The notes under the pieces were generated by a model, which saw only the letters and a list, made by a program, of their open reading frames with translations, was not told the DNA's origin and made no database searches. Made by a program: the position numbers and the translations under genes. Of a stretch of DNA of 64,000 bases, positions 45,994-56,304 are shown one piece after another (position 1 is the first letter of the stretch; each line of letters begins with the position of its first letter). Location of the stretch: NCBI GenBank assembly GCA_028821195.1, contig JAPPHB010000056.1, positions 1 to 64,000 of the forward strand. The letters run 5' to 3'. This DNA comes from Gammaproteobacteria bacterium (GTDB lineage: Bacteria; Gemmatimonadota; Gemmatimonadetes; Longimicrobiales; Gaopeijiaceae).

Positions 45994-46758
45994 TCAGAAG
46001 CCGATGGGAGGCAGCCAGCCCTCGGCGCTCATCATCCCGGGAGCGCGCCGGATGATCTCCTTCATCTCCCGCACCGCCCGCTCGAGCCCCACCAGCACCG
46101 CGCGCGAGACGATGCTGTGACCGATGTTGAGCTCCTCGATCTCGCCGACCGCGGCCACCGGGACGACGTTCTCGTAGGTCAGCCCGTGCCCGGCGTGCAC
46201 CGCCAGTCCCGCGGCCCGCCCGGCGCGCGCCGCCGACACCAGGCGATCGAGCTGCGCGGGACGGCCTTCCATGTCCGCCAGCGCGTACTCTCCGGTGTGC
46301 AATTCCACGGCATCGGCGCCCAGCTCGGCGCTGGCTTCGATCGCATCCTCGTCCGGGTCGATGAAGAGCGACGTCCGGACCCCGGCGTCCGCGAGCCGGC
46401 CGAGCGCGTCCCGCATGGCGGTGCGCACCTCCGCCGAACCGAGCGCCAGTCCGCCCTCGGTGGTGACCTCCTCGCGGCGCTCGGGCACGAGCGTGGCCTG
46501 CATCGGCGCCAACTCGCACGCCAGACCGAGGATGTCCGGGGCCGTCGCCAGCTCCAGATTGATCCCCGTGCGCGCCGTCTCCATGAGCAGCCGCACGTCA
46601 CGGTCGCTGATGTGGCGGCGGTCCTCGCGCAGGTGCACGGTGATCCCGTCGCAACCTCCCAGTTCGGCCAGCACCGCCGCACGCACGGGATCGGGTTCGT
46701 CCGTCCGGCGCGCCTGCCGGACGGTGGCCACGTGATCGATGTTTACGTAGAAGCGCAT
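45994..46758 (-). CDS. pdxJ: pyridoxine 5'-phosphate synthase
   Basis: About 254 residues. PdxJ closes the pyridoxine ring from 1-deoxyxylulose 5-phosphate and aminoacetone phosphate in vitamin B6 synthesis. TIM-barrel motifs: [74 protein letters not shown] and [12 protein letters not shown]. The ATG at 46756-46758 has GAGG six bases upstream and overlaps nothing critical; a TTG at 46770 would overlap the hflX stop. It lies 10 bp from the flippase gene. Confidence 0.97.
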   Translation of the reverse strand: MRFYVNIDHVATVRQARRTDEPDPVRAAVLAELGGCDGITVHLREDRRHISDRDVRLLMETARTGINLELATAPDILGLACELAPMQATLVPERREEVTTEGGLALGSAEVRTAMRDALGRLADAGVRTSLFIDPDEDAIEASAELGADAVELHTGEYALADMEGRPAQLDRLVSAARAGRAAGLAVHAGHGLTYENVVPVAAVGEIEELNIGHSIVSRAVLVGLERAVREMKEIIRRAPGMMSAEGWLPPIGF

Positions 46759-46766
46759 GGCGTGCC

Positions 46767-48191
46767 TCAACCGGATGAAGGGACGATGTCCTCGGACGCC
46801 GCTCCAGAGGCGACCTCCAGGATATCGATGTCCCCGCGGGCCTGGAGGCGGCCCAGGGCCGGCGCGGGAAGTCGGGCCGTGACCATCAGGGCGGAACCGT
46901 TTCGCGTCGTCCTCACAACCTCACCCTCGCGATAAAGCGCTGCAAGCGTCCCCCCGTCGGTCACCTTGAGCACCACCTGCACGCTCTGAAGGGCTGCCCG
47001 GATGCGCGCCAGCAGCACGCTGCGCAGCCGCTCGAGCGTCTCCGGCCGGTAAGCCGACAGGAAGACCGAGGGAGTATGCTCTCGTCCCCGAACGCGTTCC
47101 CTCAGCACCTCCTCTTCGCCGTGGGTGATGAGGTCGGTCTTGTTGAACACGAGCACGCGGGGCGCGTCCAGGAGGTCGAGCTCCTCCAGCACCTCGTGCA
47201 CGGCGGAGAGCCGGCCTTCCCAGTCGGGAGCCGCGGCATCCACCACATGCAGGATCAGATCCGCTTCACGCGCCTCCTCGAGCGTCGACCGGAAAGAGGC
47301 GATGAGATCATGCGGGAGCTTGCGGATGAAGCCCACCGTGTCCGTCAGCAACGCCTGGTGCCCCTCTCCCACAGGCACGACCCGGGTGGCGGAATCGAGA
47401 GTGGCGAAGAGCCGGTCCTCCACCAGCAGGTCGGCGCCCGAGAGCGCCTTGAGCAGCGACGACTTGCCGGCGTTGGTGTACCCGACCAGCGCCGCTCGGA
47501 AGGAGTTCGCGCGTCCCTTGCGCTGGGTGGCGCGCGACCGGGCGACCGCCTCCAGCTTGTGCTTCAGTTCCGAAATCCGGGTGCCGATGAGGCGCCGGTC
47601 GGTCTCGAGCTGGGTCTCGCCAGGCCCTCTGAGCCCGATTCCGCCGCGGATGCGCGAGAGGTGGCTCCACATGCGCTTGAGGCGCGGCAGCAGGTATTCG
47701 AGCTGCGCCAGCTCCACCTGCATGCGCGCTTCGCGGGTGCGCGCGCGGGTGGCGAAGATATCCAGGATGAGCTCGGCACGGTCCATCACCCGGATCCCCA
47801 GGAAGTCCTCCAGGTGGCGAGCCTGATCCGGCTTCAACTCGTCGTCGAAGATGACCAGGTCGGCCTCCGCCGCCCGCGCCGTCGCGCGCAGCTCGCCAGC
47901 CTTGCCCTTGCCGATATAGAAGTGGGGATGGGGGCTGCGGATGCGCTGCTGCACCGTCCCCACGACATCCGCGCCGGCGGTATCCGCCAGACGGGCGAGT
48001 TCCTCGAGGTGCTCGCGCGCGGTGACCTGGCGCATGCGCCCGCGGGGCGCCCCGACCAGAATCGCGCGATCGGTCGTGGGGCGATTGTCAATGAATCGAT
48101 CAGGTATGGCAGCGCCTCCGTGGGTGGCGGGCTTCCCCGGGATCGTTCCGCCTGCGCCTGCAAGCCTCGGGACCGGGACCGCCTGTGGCAA
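46767..48191 (-). CDS. hflX: GTPase HflX
   Basis: Up to 474 residues. HflX is a ribosome-associated GTPase that splits stalled ribosomes. The N-terminal domain has [21 protein letters not shown] and [17 protein letters not shown]; the glycine-rich linker is [21 protein letters not shown]. The G domain has G1 [15 protein letters not shown]3 [20 protein letters not shown] and G4 NKTDL. A coiled arm and C-terminal domain complete it. The start is unclear: TTG at 48189-48191 is given, but it has no ribosome site and adds about 28 residues unlike the family. GGAGG seven bases before an ATA at 48105-48107 would fit the family better. Confidence 0.92.
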   Translation of the reverse strand: MPQAVPVPRLAGAGGTIPGKPATHGGAAIPDRFIDNRPTTDRAILVGAPRGRMRQVTAREHLEELARLADTAGADVVGTVQQRIRSPHPHFYIGKGKAGELRATARAAEADLVIFDDELKPDQARHLEDFLGIRVMDRAELILDIFATRARTREARMQVELAQLEYLLPRLKRMWSHLSRIRGGIGLRGPGETQLETDRRLIGTRISELKHKLEAVARSRATQRKGRANSFRAALVGYTNAGKSSLLKALSGADLLVEDRLFATLDSATRVVPVGEGHQALLTDTVGFIRKLPHDLIASFRSTLEEAREADLILHVVDAAAPDWEGRLSAVHEVLEELDLLDAPRVLVFNKTDLITHGEEEVLRERVRGREHTPSVFLSAYRPETLERLRSVLLARIRAALQSVQVVLKVTDGGTLAALYREGEVVRTTRNGSALMVTARLPAPALGRLQARGDIDILEVASGAASEDIVPSSG

Positions 48192-48212
48192 GTTCAGGCG
48201 TCCGGCCCTCGC

Positions 48213-49658
48213 CTACGTGCCGGAGACCGGCGGCGGTTTCGAACCGCGCTCTTCCCCATGCGATGAAGCCCGGGCACGCAGGGATCTGAAACGCTCGAGT
48301 CTCGCCCCGATACTCCGTTCCTCGCCCGCGGTCCCGGGGGCATAGAAGCGCCGGCCATCGAGCTCGCCGGGGAGGTAGCTCTGCGCGGCGACGCCCTGCG
48401 AAGCATCGGGATCGTACTGATACCCGGCACCGTACCCAAGCTGTTTCATCATGTCGGTGGGCGCGTTGCGCAGATGAAGGGGCACCGGCGCCCCGGGCGT
48501 CTGCCGCGCCGCCTGTCCGGCATCGAGCCACGCCCGATAGAGGCGGTTCGACTTTGGCGCCGACGCCAGATACACGACGACTTCGGCCAGGGCCAGCTCC
48601 CCCTCGGGTGAGCCCAGGAAGTGGAAGGTGTCGCGTCCGGCGAGGGCGACCGCCAGCGCCCGGGGATCCGCGAGGCCGATGTCTTCGGAGGCCATGCGCA
48701 CCAGTCGACGCGCGATGTAGCGCGGGTCCTGCCCGCCCTGAAGCATGCGCGCAAGCCAGTAGAGGGCGGCGTCGGGGTCGCTGCCGCGCACCGCCTTGTG
48801 CAGGGCGGAGATGGTGTTGTAGTGCTCCTCGCCCGCCTTGTCGAAGTGCGAGAAGCGGTGCTGGGCCGCCTGCCGTGCGTGCTCCAGGGTGATGGCGCAC
48901 CCGGCACCGGCCAGGTCGCCAGCCCGTTCGAGCACCCCGAGCGCGCGCCGCGCGTCCCCGTCGGCGCGTTCGGCGATCCAGTCCAGCACGCCCGCGCAGG
49001 CGTTTTCCGGCACCCGCCCCAGACCCCGCTCGTCATCCTCCAGCGCGCGCCTCAGAATGTCCGTCAGTTCCTCCGCCGAGAGCGGTTCCAGCACGAACAC
49101 CGGGGCCCGCGACAAAAGCGGACGGATGACCTCGAAGCTCGGATTCTCGGTGGTCGCGCCGACCAGGCAGACCACCCCCTCCTCGACAAAGGGGAGGAAG
49201 GCGTCCTGCTGCGCCTTGTTGAAGCGGTGAATCTCGTCGCAGAAGAGGATCGTTCCGCGGCCGGTCGCGGCGATGCGCTCTCGGGCCTCGGCGATGATCG
49301 CGCGGACGCGCGCCACTCCTTCGGTCACCGCCGAGAACGCGACGAAGGCGGCATCGCCGCGGCGGGCCAGGAGCCGCGCCAGCGTGGTCTTGCCGCTGCC
49401 GGGCGGGCCCCAGAGGATCAGGCTCGAGAGAGCCCCCCCCTCGAGCATGCGCCTGAGCGGGCTTCCATCCTCCAGAAGACGCGCCTGTCCCGCGAACTCG
49501 GCGAGTGTGCGCGGGCGCATGCGGGCTGCGAGCGGGGCCCCGGCTCCGGCCGTGGATGCCCGTCCTGGACGTGTGTCACGGCCGGCCGGACCCGCTCCCC
49601 GCGATCCACCGGAGCCCACCCCGGTGCCGACATCGCCGAAGAGCGTGGGCTCGTTCAC
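48213..49658 (-). CDS. rarA: replication-associated recombination ATPase RarA/MgsA
   Basis: A 481-residue AAA ATPase related to clamp loader subunits that acts at stalled replication forks. Motifs: [15 protein letters not shown], Walker [20 protein letters not shown], Walker [17 protein letters not shown], sensor [13 protein letters not shown]. The C-terminal tetramerisation part has [40 protein letters not shown] and [19 protein letters not shown] low-complexity Gly-rich N-terminus of about 40 residues precedes the ATPase. The start overlaps the cca stop by 4 bp (GTGA). Confidence 0.95.
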   Translation of the reverse strand: MNEPTLFGDVGTGVGSGGSRGAGPAGRDTRPGRASTAGAGAPLAARMRPRTLAEFAGQARLLEDGSPLRRMLEGGALSSLILWGPPGSGKTTLARLLARRGDAAFVAFSAVTEGVARVRAIIAEARERIAATGRGTILFCDEIHRFNKAQQDAFLPFVEEGVVCLVGATTENPSFEVIRPLLSRAPVFVLEPLSAEELTDILRRALEDDERGLGRVPENACAGVLDWIAERADGDARRALGVLERAGDLAGAGCAITLEHARQAAQHRFSHFDKAGEEHYNTISALHKAVRGSDPDAALYWLARMLQGGQDPRYIARRLVRMASEDIGLADPRALAVALAGRDTFHFLGSPEGELALAEVVVYLASAPKSNRLYRAWLDAGQAARQTPGAPVPLHLRNAPTDMMKQLGYGAGYQYDPDASQGVAAQSYLPGELDGRRFYAPGTAGEERSIGARLERFRSLRARASSHGEERGSKPPPVSGT

Positions 49659-51022
49659 GCGGGCCTCTCGGAGGTGCGCGACGCCCTGGCCCGGGCGTCG
49701 ACGAAGCGCCGGGCGCGAAGTGCCAGAATCGGACCACGATTCAACGCCGGATTATCCAGGACCAGATCGAGCAGATGAGCGAGCACGGCGCCGAAACCGG
49801 GACCGGGCCGCATGCCCATCTCGATGAGATCCCGTCCGCTCAGCGCCAGATCCGCGAGCGCGAGCGGAGGATCCATGGCCAGCTCCGTCCGGACCGCCCT
49901 CCAGCGGGCGAGCACGGCGCGCTCCGGGTCCCGGGCTCCCAGAGCGGTCTCCAGTCGGGCACGGGCGGTCCAGATGCGAAACAGGTGGCGGCGGTCCACT
50001 TGCCGGGTGTGGTGCAGCCAGCGGCGCAACGCCGGTCCGGCGCCGATTTCAGGGCTGGCCGCGACCGCGCGCACCAACGCGCTCACGGCCTCGGTGTCGG
50101 CGCGGGAGTAGCGCAGGCGCTCCATCAGTTCAGCCGCGCGCATCCCTGCGCGCTCCTCCGGAGGCAGTTCTCCGCCCAGATCCCCCGAGGGCACGTCGAT
50201 CCCGCCCAGGAGGCATGCCAGACGTGCGAGCGGGTATCTCCGGGAGACGATGTCCACCATCTGAAGGGCGGCGCTCCACGAGTCGAGCCGGCCGTCCTCG
50301 CGCCGGTTCAGGCATCGCGCCAGCTCCGGGTAGAGGATGGGGAGGACGCCGGACGCGGCGTACAGAGAGAGTGCGCGCGATGGATGCGCGGAGCGGAGGG
50401 TCTTCGTCAACTCCTCCCGCACCCGCTCGGGCGACAGGTCCGCGAGATGCTGCCGGTGCTCACAGAGGGCGGACCACGTTTCCGGCTCAACGGCCAGGGC
50501 GAAGCGTCCGGCGAAACGCAGCGCACGCAGGATGCGCAGGAAGTCCTCCGCGAACCGCGTACTGGCGTCTCCGACCGTGCGCAGGATCCCGGCGGCAAGA
50601 TCGTCGGCGCCGCCGAAGGGATCGCGCATCTCGCGGCGCAGAGGGTGCCAGGCGATCGCGTTGATGGTAAAATCCCGCCGCGCCAGGTCCTCGTCGATGT
50701 TGTCGGCAAACTCGACCGTGGCTCTCCGGCCGAAGGTCTCCACGTCGCGCCGGAAGGTGGTGACCTCGTACATCTCCCCTCGAGTGAGGACCCCCACGGT
50801 TCCGTGCTCCAAACCGATGGGCACGACCCTCCGGAACACCCCCCGCACCTGCTCTGGCCGGGCGCGCGTGGCCAGATCCCAGTCGGCGTCCGCGCGACGC
50901 CCCGCGAGCGCGTCCCGTACGACGCCTCCTACCGCCCACGTCTCGAAGCCGGCCTGCTCGAGTTTTCGAATCACCCACCGGACCGGGTCCGGGGCGGCCG
51001 GCTGCTCCCTCCCCTCCGTCAC
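49655..51022 (-). CDS. cca: CCA tRNA nucleotidyltransferase / poly(A) polymerase family
   Basis: A 455-residue class II nucleotidyltransferase that adds or repairs the 3' CCA of tRNAs. The head has [24 protein letters not shown] with the DxD metal site. The neck has [42 protein letters not shown] and the AxD/R helix [13 protein letters not shown]. An HD-type C-terminal metal motif is not evident. Since tRNA-Gln here lacks an encoded CCA, the cell needs this enzyme. Both ends overlap neighbours by 4 bp (51019-51022 and 49655-49658). CCA-adding versus poly(A) activity cannot be told with certainty. Confidence 0.92.
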   Translation of the reverse strand: MTEGREQPAAPDPVRWVIRKLEQAGFETWAVGGVVRDALAGRRADADWDLATRARPEQVRGVFRRVVPIGLEHGTVGVLTRGEMYEVTTFRRDVETFGRRATVEFADNIDEDLARRDFTINAIAWHPLRREMRDPFGGADDLAAGILRTVGDASTRFAEDFLRILRALRFAGRFALAVEPETWSALCEHRQHLADLSPERVREELTKTLRSAHPSRALSLYAASGVLPILYPELARCLNRREDGRLDSWSAALQMVDIVSRRYPLARLACLLGGIDVPSGDLGGELPPEERAGMRAAELMERLRYSRADTEAVSALVRAVAASPEIGAGPALRRWLHHTRQVDRRHLFRIWTARARLETALGARDPERAVLARWRAVRTELAMDPPLALADLALSGRDLIEMGMRPGPGFGAVLAHLLDLVLDNPALNRGPILALRARRFVDARARASRTSERPA

Positions 51023-51312
51023 TGCCAGGCAGCCGCGCAGCGATCCAGAATGAGGTGCAGCCCCGAGGCGACCTCCGGCTCATCGACGGCGGCTTCGCAG
51101 GCGTACGTGAGAAGCGCGTCCGCCGCGAGGAGCTGAAAGGCCGCGTGGCGGTCGAGCTGCTGCGCCACGTCGGCGCGGTCGAGCGCGGCGATGCCCAGGT
51201 CGGCGAGGCCGGCGACCGAGACGGAAACCTCGCCCTCGACCGCGAGCCACTGCTTCAGCCCGCCCGGTGTGGCCGGACGGCGGGCGTCGAGCCAGTCCCG
51301 GAGCACGGTCAC
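51019..51312 (-). CDS. 97-residue protein of unknown function between alaS and cca
   Basis: A small acidic, mostly helical protein (LKQWLAVEGEVSVSVAGLAD; FQLLAADALLTYACEAAV) with no family I recognise, no signal and no membrane segment. Its start overlaps the alaS stop and its stop overlaps the cca start, 4 bp each, so it is firmly held in a translational chain of tRNA-related genes. That position suggests a role tied to tRNA charging or maturation, which is inference only. Confidence 0.7.
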   Translation of the reverse strand: MTVLRDWLDARRPATPGGLKQWLAVEGEVSVSVAGLADLGIAALDRADVAQQLDRHAAFQLLAADALLTYACEAAVDEPEVASGLHLILDRCAAAWQ

Positions 51313-53975
51313 GGCCGGCCGCCGCGGCCGGAGAGTTCGCGCACCACCGACTCACCCGCCGCCAGCGCCTCGTCAAGCCGGCTGGGATCCGCGACACCCG
51401 CCTGCGCCATGTGCGGCCGCCCGCCGCCGCGCCCCCCCACCACCGCCGCCACCCCCCGCACCACCTCGTCCGCCTTGATCCCCCGGCGGATGAGAGCGGC
51501 GCCGACGAAGCTGAACAGGGTCTGCTTCCCGCCGGGGAGTTCGGCGGCGACCACCGCCACCCCACTCGGCTCGGCGGCCAGGAACTCGTCCCCGTAGCTG
51601 CGCACCTCGTCCGCGCGGCGCGCCCGCATCCTCACCGCCCGGTAGGCTGCCCGGAAGGGGTCGCCGTCGCCGAGGGTGAGCTCGCTGGCCACCACCACGG
51701 TTTCGCGCCCACCTCCCGCCTTGCTCATCTCGTCCAGCAGCCGCTCGAGCTCCTTCTTCTCGTCGATGAGCTGGCGGGTCCGCCGAACGGCGTTGCGCAC
51801 CGGCGTCCGCAGAAGGCCGGATACCTCCTCGAGCTCCGCCTCGATGGACTGATAGTGCTTGAGGGCGCCCGGCCCGGTGACCGCCTCGATGCGGCGCACG
51901 CCCGCCGCCACGCCGCCCTCGCTCACGACCTTGAAGAGCCCCACTTCGCCGGTATGGCGCAGGTGGGTTCCGCCGCACAGCTCGATGCTGATGCCGGGAA
52001 TCGTGATCGTGCGCACGCGGTCGCCGTACTTCTCGCCGAAGAGCGCCATCGCGCCCGCCGCGATCGCCTCGTCGTAGGTCGATTCGCCCACCTCGACCGG
52101 ATAGTCTCGCCACACCGCCTCGTTGACGAAGGACTCCGCCTGCTCGACCTCCGTGGCCGTCATCGGCCCGGAGTGGGCGAAGTCGAAGCGCAGCCGGTCC
52201 GGGGCCACCAGCGACCCCTGCTGGGTCGCGTACTCCCCCAGCACCGACCGAAGCGCCGCGTGCAGAAGGTGAGTCGCGGTGTGGTTTCTCTCGGTGTCGT
52301 GCCGGACGGCTTCCGGGACCTGGGCATGCACGGCCAGCGGCCCCGAATCCAGCGGCGGCGGATCCCCGTCCAGCGGCCCGATCAGCGCCGTTCGGCCCTC
52401 CACCCGTTCGACCCGCTCGACGGTGAGGCGCCACCCATCACCGGTGACCGTGCCCCGATCGGAGATCTGGCCGCCGGCCTCCACGTAGAACGGGTTCTCG
52501 CGAAGCTGCATGCCCCATTCAGCGTCGCCCTGGCGCACCGCGATGACGTCTGTGGCCACCCCCCGATGGTCGTACCCTACGAAGGTCTGCTCGGCGTTCG
52601 AGTCGACTTGCCGCCAAGGTCCGATCTGGCCCAGGCCGCCCTCGAACTCCGGGACGCCGATCGGGACAGTCCGACTCCGCTCCCGCTGTCTCTCCAGCGC
52701 CCCCTCGAACCCCTCCACATCCACCGAATACCCCCGCTCGCGGGCCATCACCTGGGTGAGATCGAGCGGAAAACCGAAGGTGTCGTACAGGCGGAAGGCT
52801 TCTTCGCCACCGATCACGTCGTCGTGGGCGTTGGACGCGGCAACCTCGAAGCGCTCCATCCCCCCTTCGATGGTCGTCAGGAAGCGCTCCTCCTCCCCCC
52901 GCGTGATCGACAGAATGTGCCCCGCCCGCTCGACCAGCTCCGGGTAGGTCTCGCCCATGGCCGCGATGACCGCGTCCACAACCTCCACCAGGGTGGGCTC
53001 GCGGCGCCCCAACAGCCAGGCGTGCCGCACCCCCCGCCGCAGGATCCGGCGCAACACGTAGCCCCGCCCCTCGTTGGACGGATAGACCCCGTCGCCGAGA
53101 AGGAAAGCCACGGCGCGGCTGTGGTCGGCAAGCACCCGGTAGCTCACCCCCTCCGGCGCATCCGGGTCGTATGGCCTCCCCACGACCTCGGCCGCGCGCT
53201 CCAGAAGCGGCCGGAAGAGATCGATGTGGTAGTTGGAGTCCACCCCCTGCAGTACCGTGGCCAGGCGCTCGAGCCCCGCGCCGGTGTCGATGGAGGGCGC
53301 CGGCAGCGGGTGCTGCACACCCTCCTCGTCGCGGTTGAACTGCATGAACACGAGGTTCCACAACTCGAGGAACTCGCCTCGCTCCCCCTTCTCCTCGAAC
53401 TCGTCGACGGGCACATCCACGCCCCGCTCCGCCCTCGGCCGCAAGTCGTAGTGCACCTCCGAACACGGCCCGCAGGGCCCCGTGTCGGCCATCTGCCAGA
53501 AGTTGTCCTTGTCGCCCAGCCGGTAGATGCGCGACCGCTCGAGCCCCGCCACCTCGTGCCACAGCTCGGCAGCCTCGTCGTCGGTGTAGTGCACCGTCGC
53601 GTACAGCCGGTCGGGATCCATGCCCAGCTCGACGGTCAGGAAGTCCCAGGCGTAGCGGATGGCCTCGCGCTTGAAATAGTCCCCGAACGAGAAGTTCCCC
53701 AACATCTCGAAGAAGGTGTGGTGGCGCGCGGTGCGCCCGACCTCTTCCAGATCGTTGTGCTTTCCGCCGGCGCGGAGGCACTTCTGGGAGGTGACCGCGG
53801 TGCGGTGCGGCGCAGGCTCTTCGCCCAGGAACACGCTCTTGAACTGGACCATGCCCGCGTTGGTGAACAGCAGGCTGGGATCGTTCCCGGGAACCAGGGA
53901 AGAACTCGATACTACGCCGTGTCCGCGCTCTGCGAAGAAGCTCAGAAAGCGCTGGCGGATTTCAGCAGTTTCCAT
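51309..53975 (-). CDS. alaS: alanyl-tRNA synthetase
   Basis: About 888 residues. Charges tRNA-Ala with alanine and edits mischarged serine or glycine. Motifs in order: class II motif 1-2 region (FTNAGMVQFKSVFLG, RHHTFFEMLGNFSFGDYFK), the aminoacylation core with DTGAGLERLATVLQG, the editing site HTATHLLHAALR and ELCGGTHLRHTGEVG, then the C-terminal coiled coil (KKELERLLDEM) and oligomerisation domain with GGRGGGRPHMAQAG. The ATG at 53973-53975 matches the family (METAEIRQRFLSFF); a TTG two codons earlier is possible. It follows recA by about 110 bp. Confidence 0.97.
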   Translation of the reverse strand: METAEIRQRFLSFFAERGHGVVSSSSLVPGNDPSLLFTNAGMVQFKSVFLGEEPAPHRTAVTSQKCLRAGGKHNDLEEVGRTARHHTFFEMLGNFSFGDYFKREAIRYAWDFLTVELGMDPDRLYATVHYTDDEAAELWHEVAGLERSRIYRLGDKDNFWQMADTGPCGPCSEVHYDLRPRAERGVDVPVDEFEEKGERGEFLELWNLVFMQFNRDEEGVQHPLPAPSIDTGAGLERLATVLQGVDSNYHIDLFRPLLERAAEVVGRPYDPDAPEGVSYRVLADHSRAVAFLLGDGVYPSNEGRGYVLRRILRRGVRHAWLLGRREPTLVEVVDAVIAAMGETYPELVERAGHILSITRGEEERFLTTIEGGMERFEVAASNAHDDVIGGEEAFRLYDTFGFPLDLTQVMARERGYSVDVEGFEGALERQRERSRTVPIGVPEFEGGLGQIGPWRQVDSNAEQTFVGYDHRGVATDVIAVRQGDAEWGMQLRENPFYVEAGGQISDRGTVTGDGWRLTVERVERVEGRTALIGPLDGDPPPLDSGPLAVHAQVPEAVRHDTERNHTATHLLHAALRSVLGEYATQQGSLVAPDRLRFDFAHSGPMTATEVEQAESFVNEAVWRDYPVEVGESTYDEAIAAGAMALFGEKYGDRVRTITIPGISIELCGGTHLRHTGEVGLFKVVSEGGVAAGVRRIEAVTGPGALKHYQSIEAELEEVSGLLRTPVRNAVRRTRQLIDEKKELERLLDEMSKAGGGRETVVVASELTLGDGDPFRAAYRAVRMRARRADEVRSYGDEFLAAEPSGVAVVAAELPGGKQTLFSFVGAALIRRGIKADEVVRGVAAVVGGRGGGRPHMAQAGVADPSRLDEALAAGESVVRELSGRGGRP

Positions 53976-54088
53976 CTGCAAAGGGCCAGGTGCGGGAAGG
54001 CGCCGCCGCCCGATACGGGACGCCAGCCCCTAGAATAACCGCGCCCCGCAGCCGGGCTCAATACACCCCACCCGCTTCCATCGTCGTC

Positions 54089-55243
54089 TTACGCGACCAC
54101 GCGCGCTCTGCCGGCCTTGCCGACCGGGCTCCGGCGCGGACCCGCGGAGGGTGCTTTCCCGGTATTGGTGCGAGGAGCCTTCCCGGAAGGCGCGGCGCCC
54201 TTCCCGTCCTCCGCCGGCACGACCTCCTCATCGGGCCGATCCAGACCGAGCGCGATGCGCACCTTGGCCTCGATCTCGCCGGCGATGTCCTCGTTTTCCT
54301 CCAGGAACTTGCGGGAGTTGTCCTTGCCCTGGCCCAGGCGCAGGTCGCCGAAGGAGAACCAGGAACCGGAGCGGGAGACGACCCCCTTGTCCACCCCGAG
54401 GTCGATCAGCAGCGACGAGTGGCTGATGCCCAGATCGTACAGAATGTCGAACTCCGCCTGGCGGAAGGGCGGCGCGCACTTGTTCTTCACCACCTTGACG
54501 CGAATCCGGTTGCCCAGGAACTCCTGGCCGTCCTTGATGGCGCCGATGCGCCGGATGTCGAGCCTGAGCGAGGCGTAGAACTTGAGGGCCCGGCCGCCGG
54601 AGGTGGTCTCCGGGCTTCCGAACATGACCCCCACCTTCTCGCGAATCTGGTTGGTAAAGATCACCGACGTGTGCGAGCGGTTCACCGCCCCCGTCAGCTT
54701 GCGCAGGGCCTGGCTCATCAGGCGCGCCTGCAGCCCGACGTGCGAGTCGCCCATCTCGCCTTCGATCTCCGCGCGCGGCACGAGCGCCGCCACCGAGTCG
54801 ATGACGATGACGTCGATGGCGTTGGAGCGGATCAGCACCTCGGCGATCTCCAGAGCCTGCTCGCCGGTATCGGGCTGCGCCACCAGCAGCTCGTCGATAT
54901 CGACCCCGAGCTTGCGGGCGTAGCCGATGTCCAGGGCGTGCTCCGCGTCGATGAACGCCGCGATGCCGCCCGCGCGCTGCGCGTTCGCGATGACGTGCAG
55001 GCAGAGGGTGGTCTTGCCGCTCGACTCAGGCCCGTAGACCTCGCTGATCCGTCCCCGCGGCACGCCGCCGATTCCGGTCGCCGCATCCAGATTCAACGAA
55101 CCGGTGGAGATGGATTCGATCTGAATTCGGGATGAGTCCGACCCCATCTTCATGATCGCCCCCCTGCCGTGGGCCCTCTCGATCTGCGTGAGAGCGGTCT
55201 TGAGCGCCTTGTCCTTCGAGTTGGTCTGGATCTTGCGAGCCAT
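54089..55243 (-). CDS. recA: recombinase RecA
   Basis: About 384 residues. RecA pairs homologous DNA and triggers the SOS response. Motifs: Walker [49 protein letters not shown], loop L2 region [19 protein letters not shown] and [20 protein letters not shown] Lys/Ala/Pro-rich tail of about 40 residues ends the protein instead of the usual acidic tail. The ATG at 55241-55243 has GGAG about ten bases upstream; the frame remains open far upstream but without homology. recX is not seen between recA and alaS. Confidence 0.98.
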   Translation of the reverse strand: MARKIQTNSKDKALKTALTQIERAHGRGAIMKMGSDSSRIQIESISTGSLNLDAATGIGGVPRGRISEVYGPESSGKTTLCLHVIANAQRAGGIAAFIDAEHALDIGYARKLGVDIDELLVAQPDTGEQALEIAEVLIRSNAIDVIVIDSVAALVPRAEIEGEMGDSHVGLQARLMSQALRKLTGAVNRSHTSVIFTNQIREKVGVMFGSPETTSGGRALKFYASLRLDIRRIGAIKDGQEFLGNRIRVKVVKNKCAPPFRQAEFDILYDLGISHSSLLIDLGVDKGVVSRSGSWFSFGDLRLGQGKDNSRKFLEENEDIAGEIEAKVRIALGLDRPDEEVVPAEDGKGAAPSGKAPRTNTGKAPSAGPRRSPVGKAGRARVVA

Positions 55244-55262
55244 CGCTGTATGTCTCCGTCGG

Positions 55263-55274
55263 GTTCGCGTGAAC
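55263..55274. promoter_or_regulatory. GTTC-N4-GAAC palindrome upstream of recA, possible LexA box
   Basis: GTTCGCGTGAAC lies 19 bp before the recA start codon. A TATCTT -10 candidate (55290-55295, minus strand) would place this palindrome just downstream of the transcription start, a repressor position. LexA of Verrucomicrobia is known to use TGTTC-N4-GAACA, which shares the core. Only one copy is seen and lexA is not in the window. Confidence 0.4.
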
Positions 55275-55491
55275 GAAGAGGTGCAATCCAAGATACGAGA
55301 CCCGAACAGAAAGCGAAAGGGCTCGCGCGGGATGGAACATAACGGGTCTCCTTTGACACCTGGAATGTCAGTTCGGGACGATCTCGGGACCCCGTTGCGG
55401 ATCCACGGCAACTGCTGTTCTCTTTTTGCCAGGAGCCGCCCCGACCGGCCCGCGCTGATTGGTGCAAAACACTCGCTGGAGCTGCCAGAAA

Positions 55492-56304
55492 ATGACCACA
55501 GGAAAAGCTCTTCTTGCGTCCCTGCTCGCCTGCGTGCTCGCGGCGTCACCGGTCGCCGCGCAGGACATTACCGACCACGCGGACTTCACCCGGATCCTCC
55601 AGGACGTCGTCCAGGCGCCCCGGGTGGACTACGCCGCCCTTCAGGACCGCCGGGCGGACCTGGCCGCCTACCTGGATCAGCTCGCGGGCACGGACCTGGC
55701 CGCGCTCGAGTCGGCGCCCGACCAAGTCCAGCTCGCGTTCTGGATCAACGCGTACAACGCCTGCATGCTGGACCGGGTGTCGGCGAACTATCCGATCCGG
55801 AAGAACGCCGGCCTGGTCGGTTCGATCCGCAACGCGTTCGCGGACCGCCCCGACAACTCCGTCTGGCAGATCCGCGACGTCTTCACCGGAGCTTTCTGCG
55901 ACGTCGCAGGAGCAACCCGCTCCCTCGACGAGATCGAGCACGAGATCATCCGGCCCACGTGGGGTGAGCCGCGCATCCACTTCGCGGTCAACTGCGCCGC
56001 ACTCAGCTGCCCTCCGCTGGCGGCCGAGGCCTACGTGCCGGAACGCCTCGACGACCAGCTCGATCGAGCCGTGCGCGGGCTGGTGGAGAATCCCGAGCAC
56101 TTCCTGATCGACCGCTCGGGCGCCGGATCCCTCACCCTGAACCGGGTGCTTGACTGGTACGGCGGCGACTTCGGAGGAACAGACGGCCTGCTCGACTTCT
56201 TCGCCCGGTACGTGTCCGAGGAAGATGCCGAATACCTCCGGAACCCGGGTCTGGACGTGCGCTTCTTCGAGTACGACTGGACGCTGAACGACCTCGACCC
56301 GTGA
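55492..56304 (+). CDS. DUF547 domain exported protein
   Basis: About 270 residues. A signal peptide ([18 protein letters not shown]) is followed by the DUF547 domain: [34 protein letters not shown], then [19 protein letters not shown] with paired Cys, and [15 protein letters not shown]547 proteins are widespread and periplasmic, and their biochemical role is unsettled. The ATG at 55492 is used; it has GGAG about 12 bases upstream. The stop overlaps the GTG start of the glycosyltransferase (GTGA), forming an operon that diverges from recA. Confidence 0.85.
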   Translation: MTTGKALLASLLACVLAASPVAAQDITDHADFTRILQDVVQAPRVDYAALQDRRADLAAYLDQLAGTDLAALESAPDQVQLAFWINAYNACMLDRVSANYPIRKNAGLVGSIRNAFADRPDNSVWQIRDVFTGAFCDVAGATRSLDEIEHEIIRPTWGEPRIHFAVNCAALSCPPLAAEAYVPERLDDQLDRAVRGLVENPEHFLIDRSGAGSLTLNRVLDWYGGDFGGTDGLLDFFARYVSEEDAEYLRNPGLDVRFFEYDWTLNDLDP

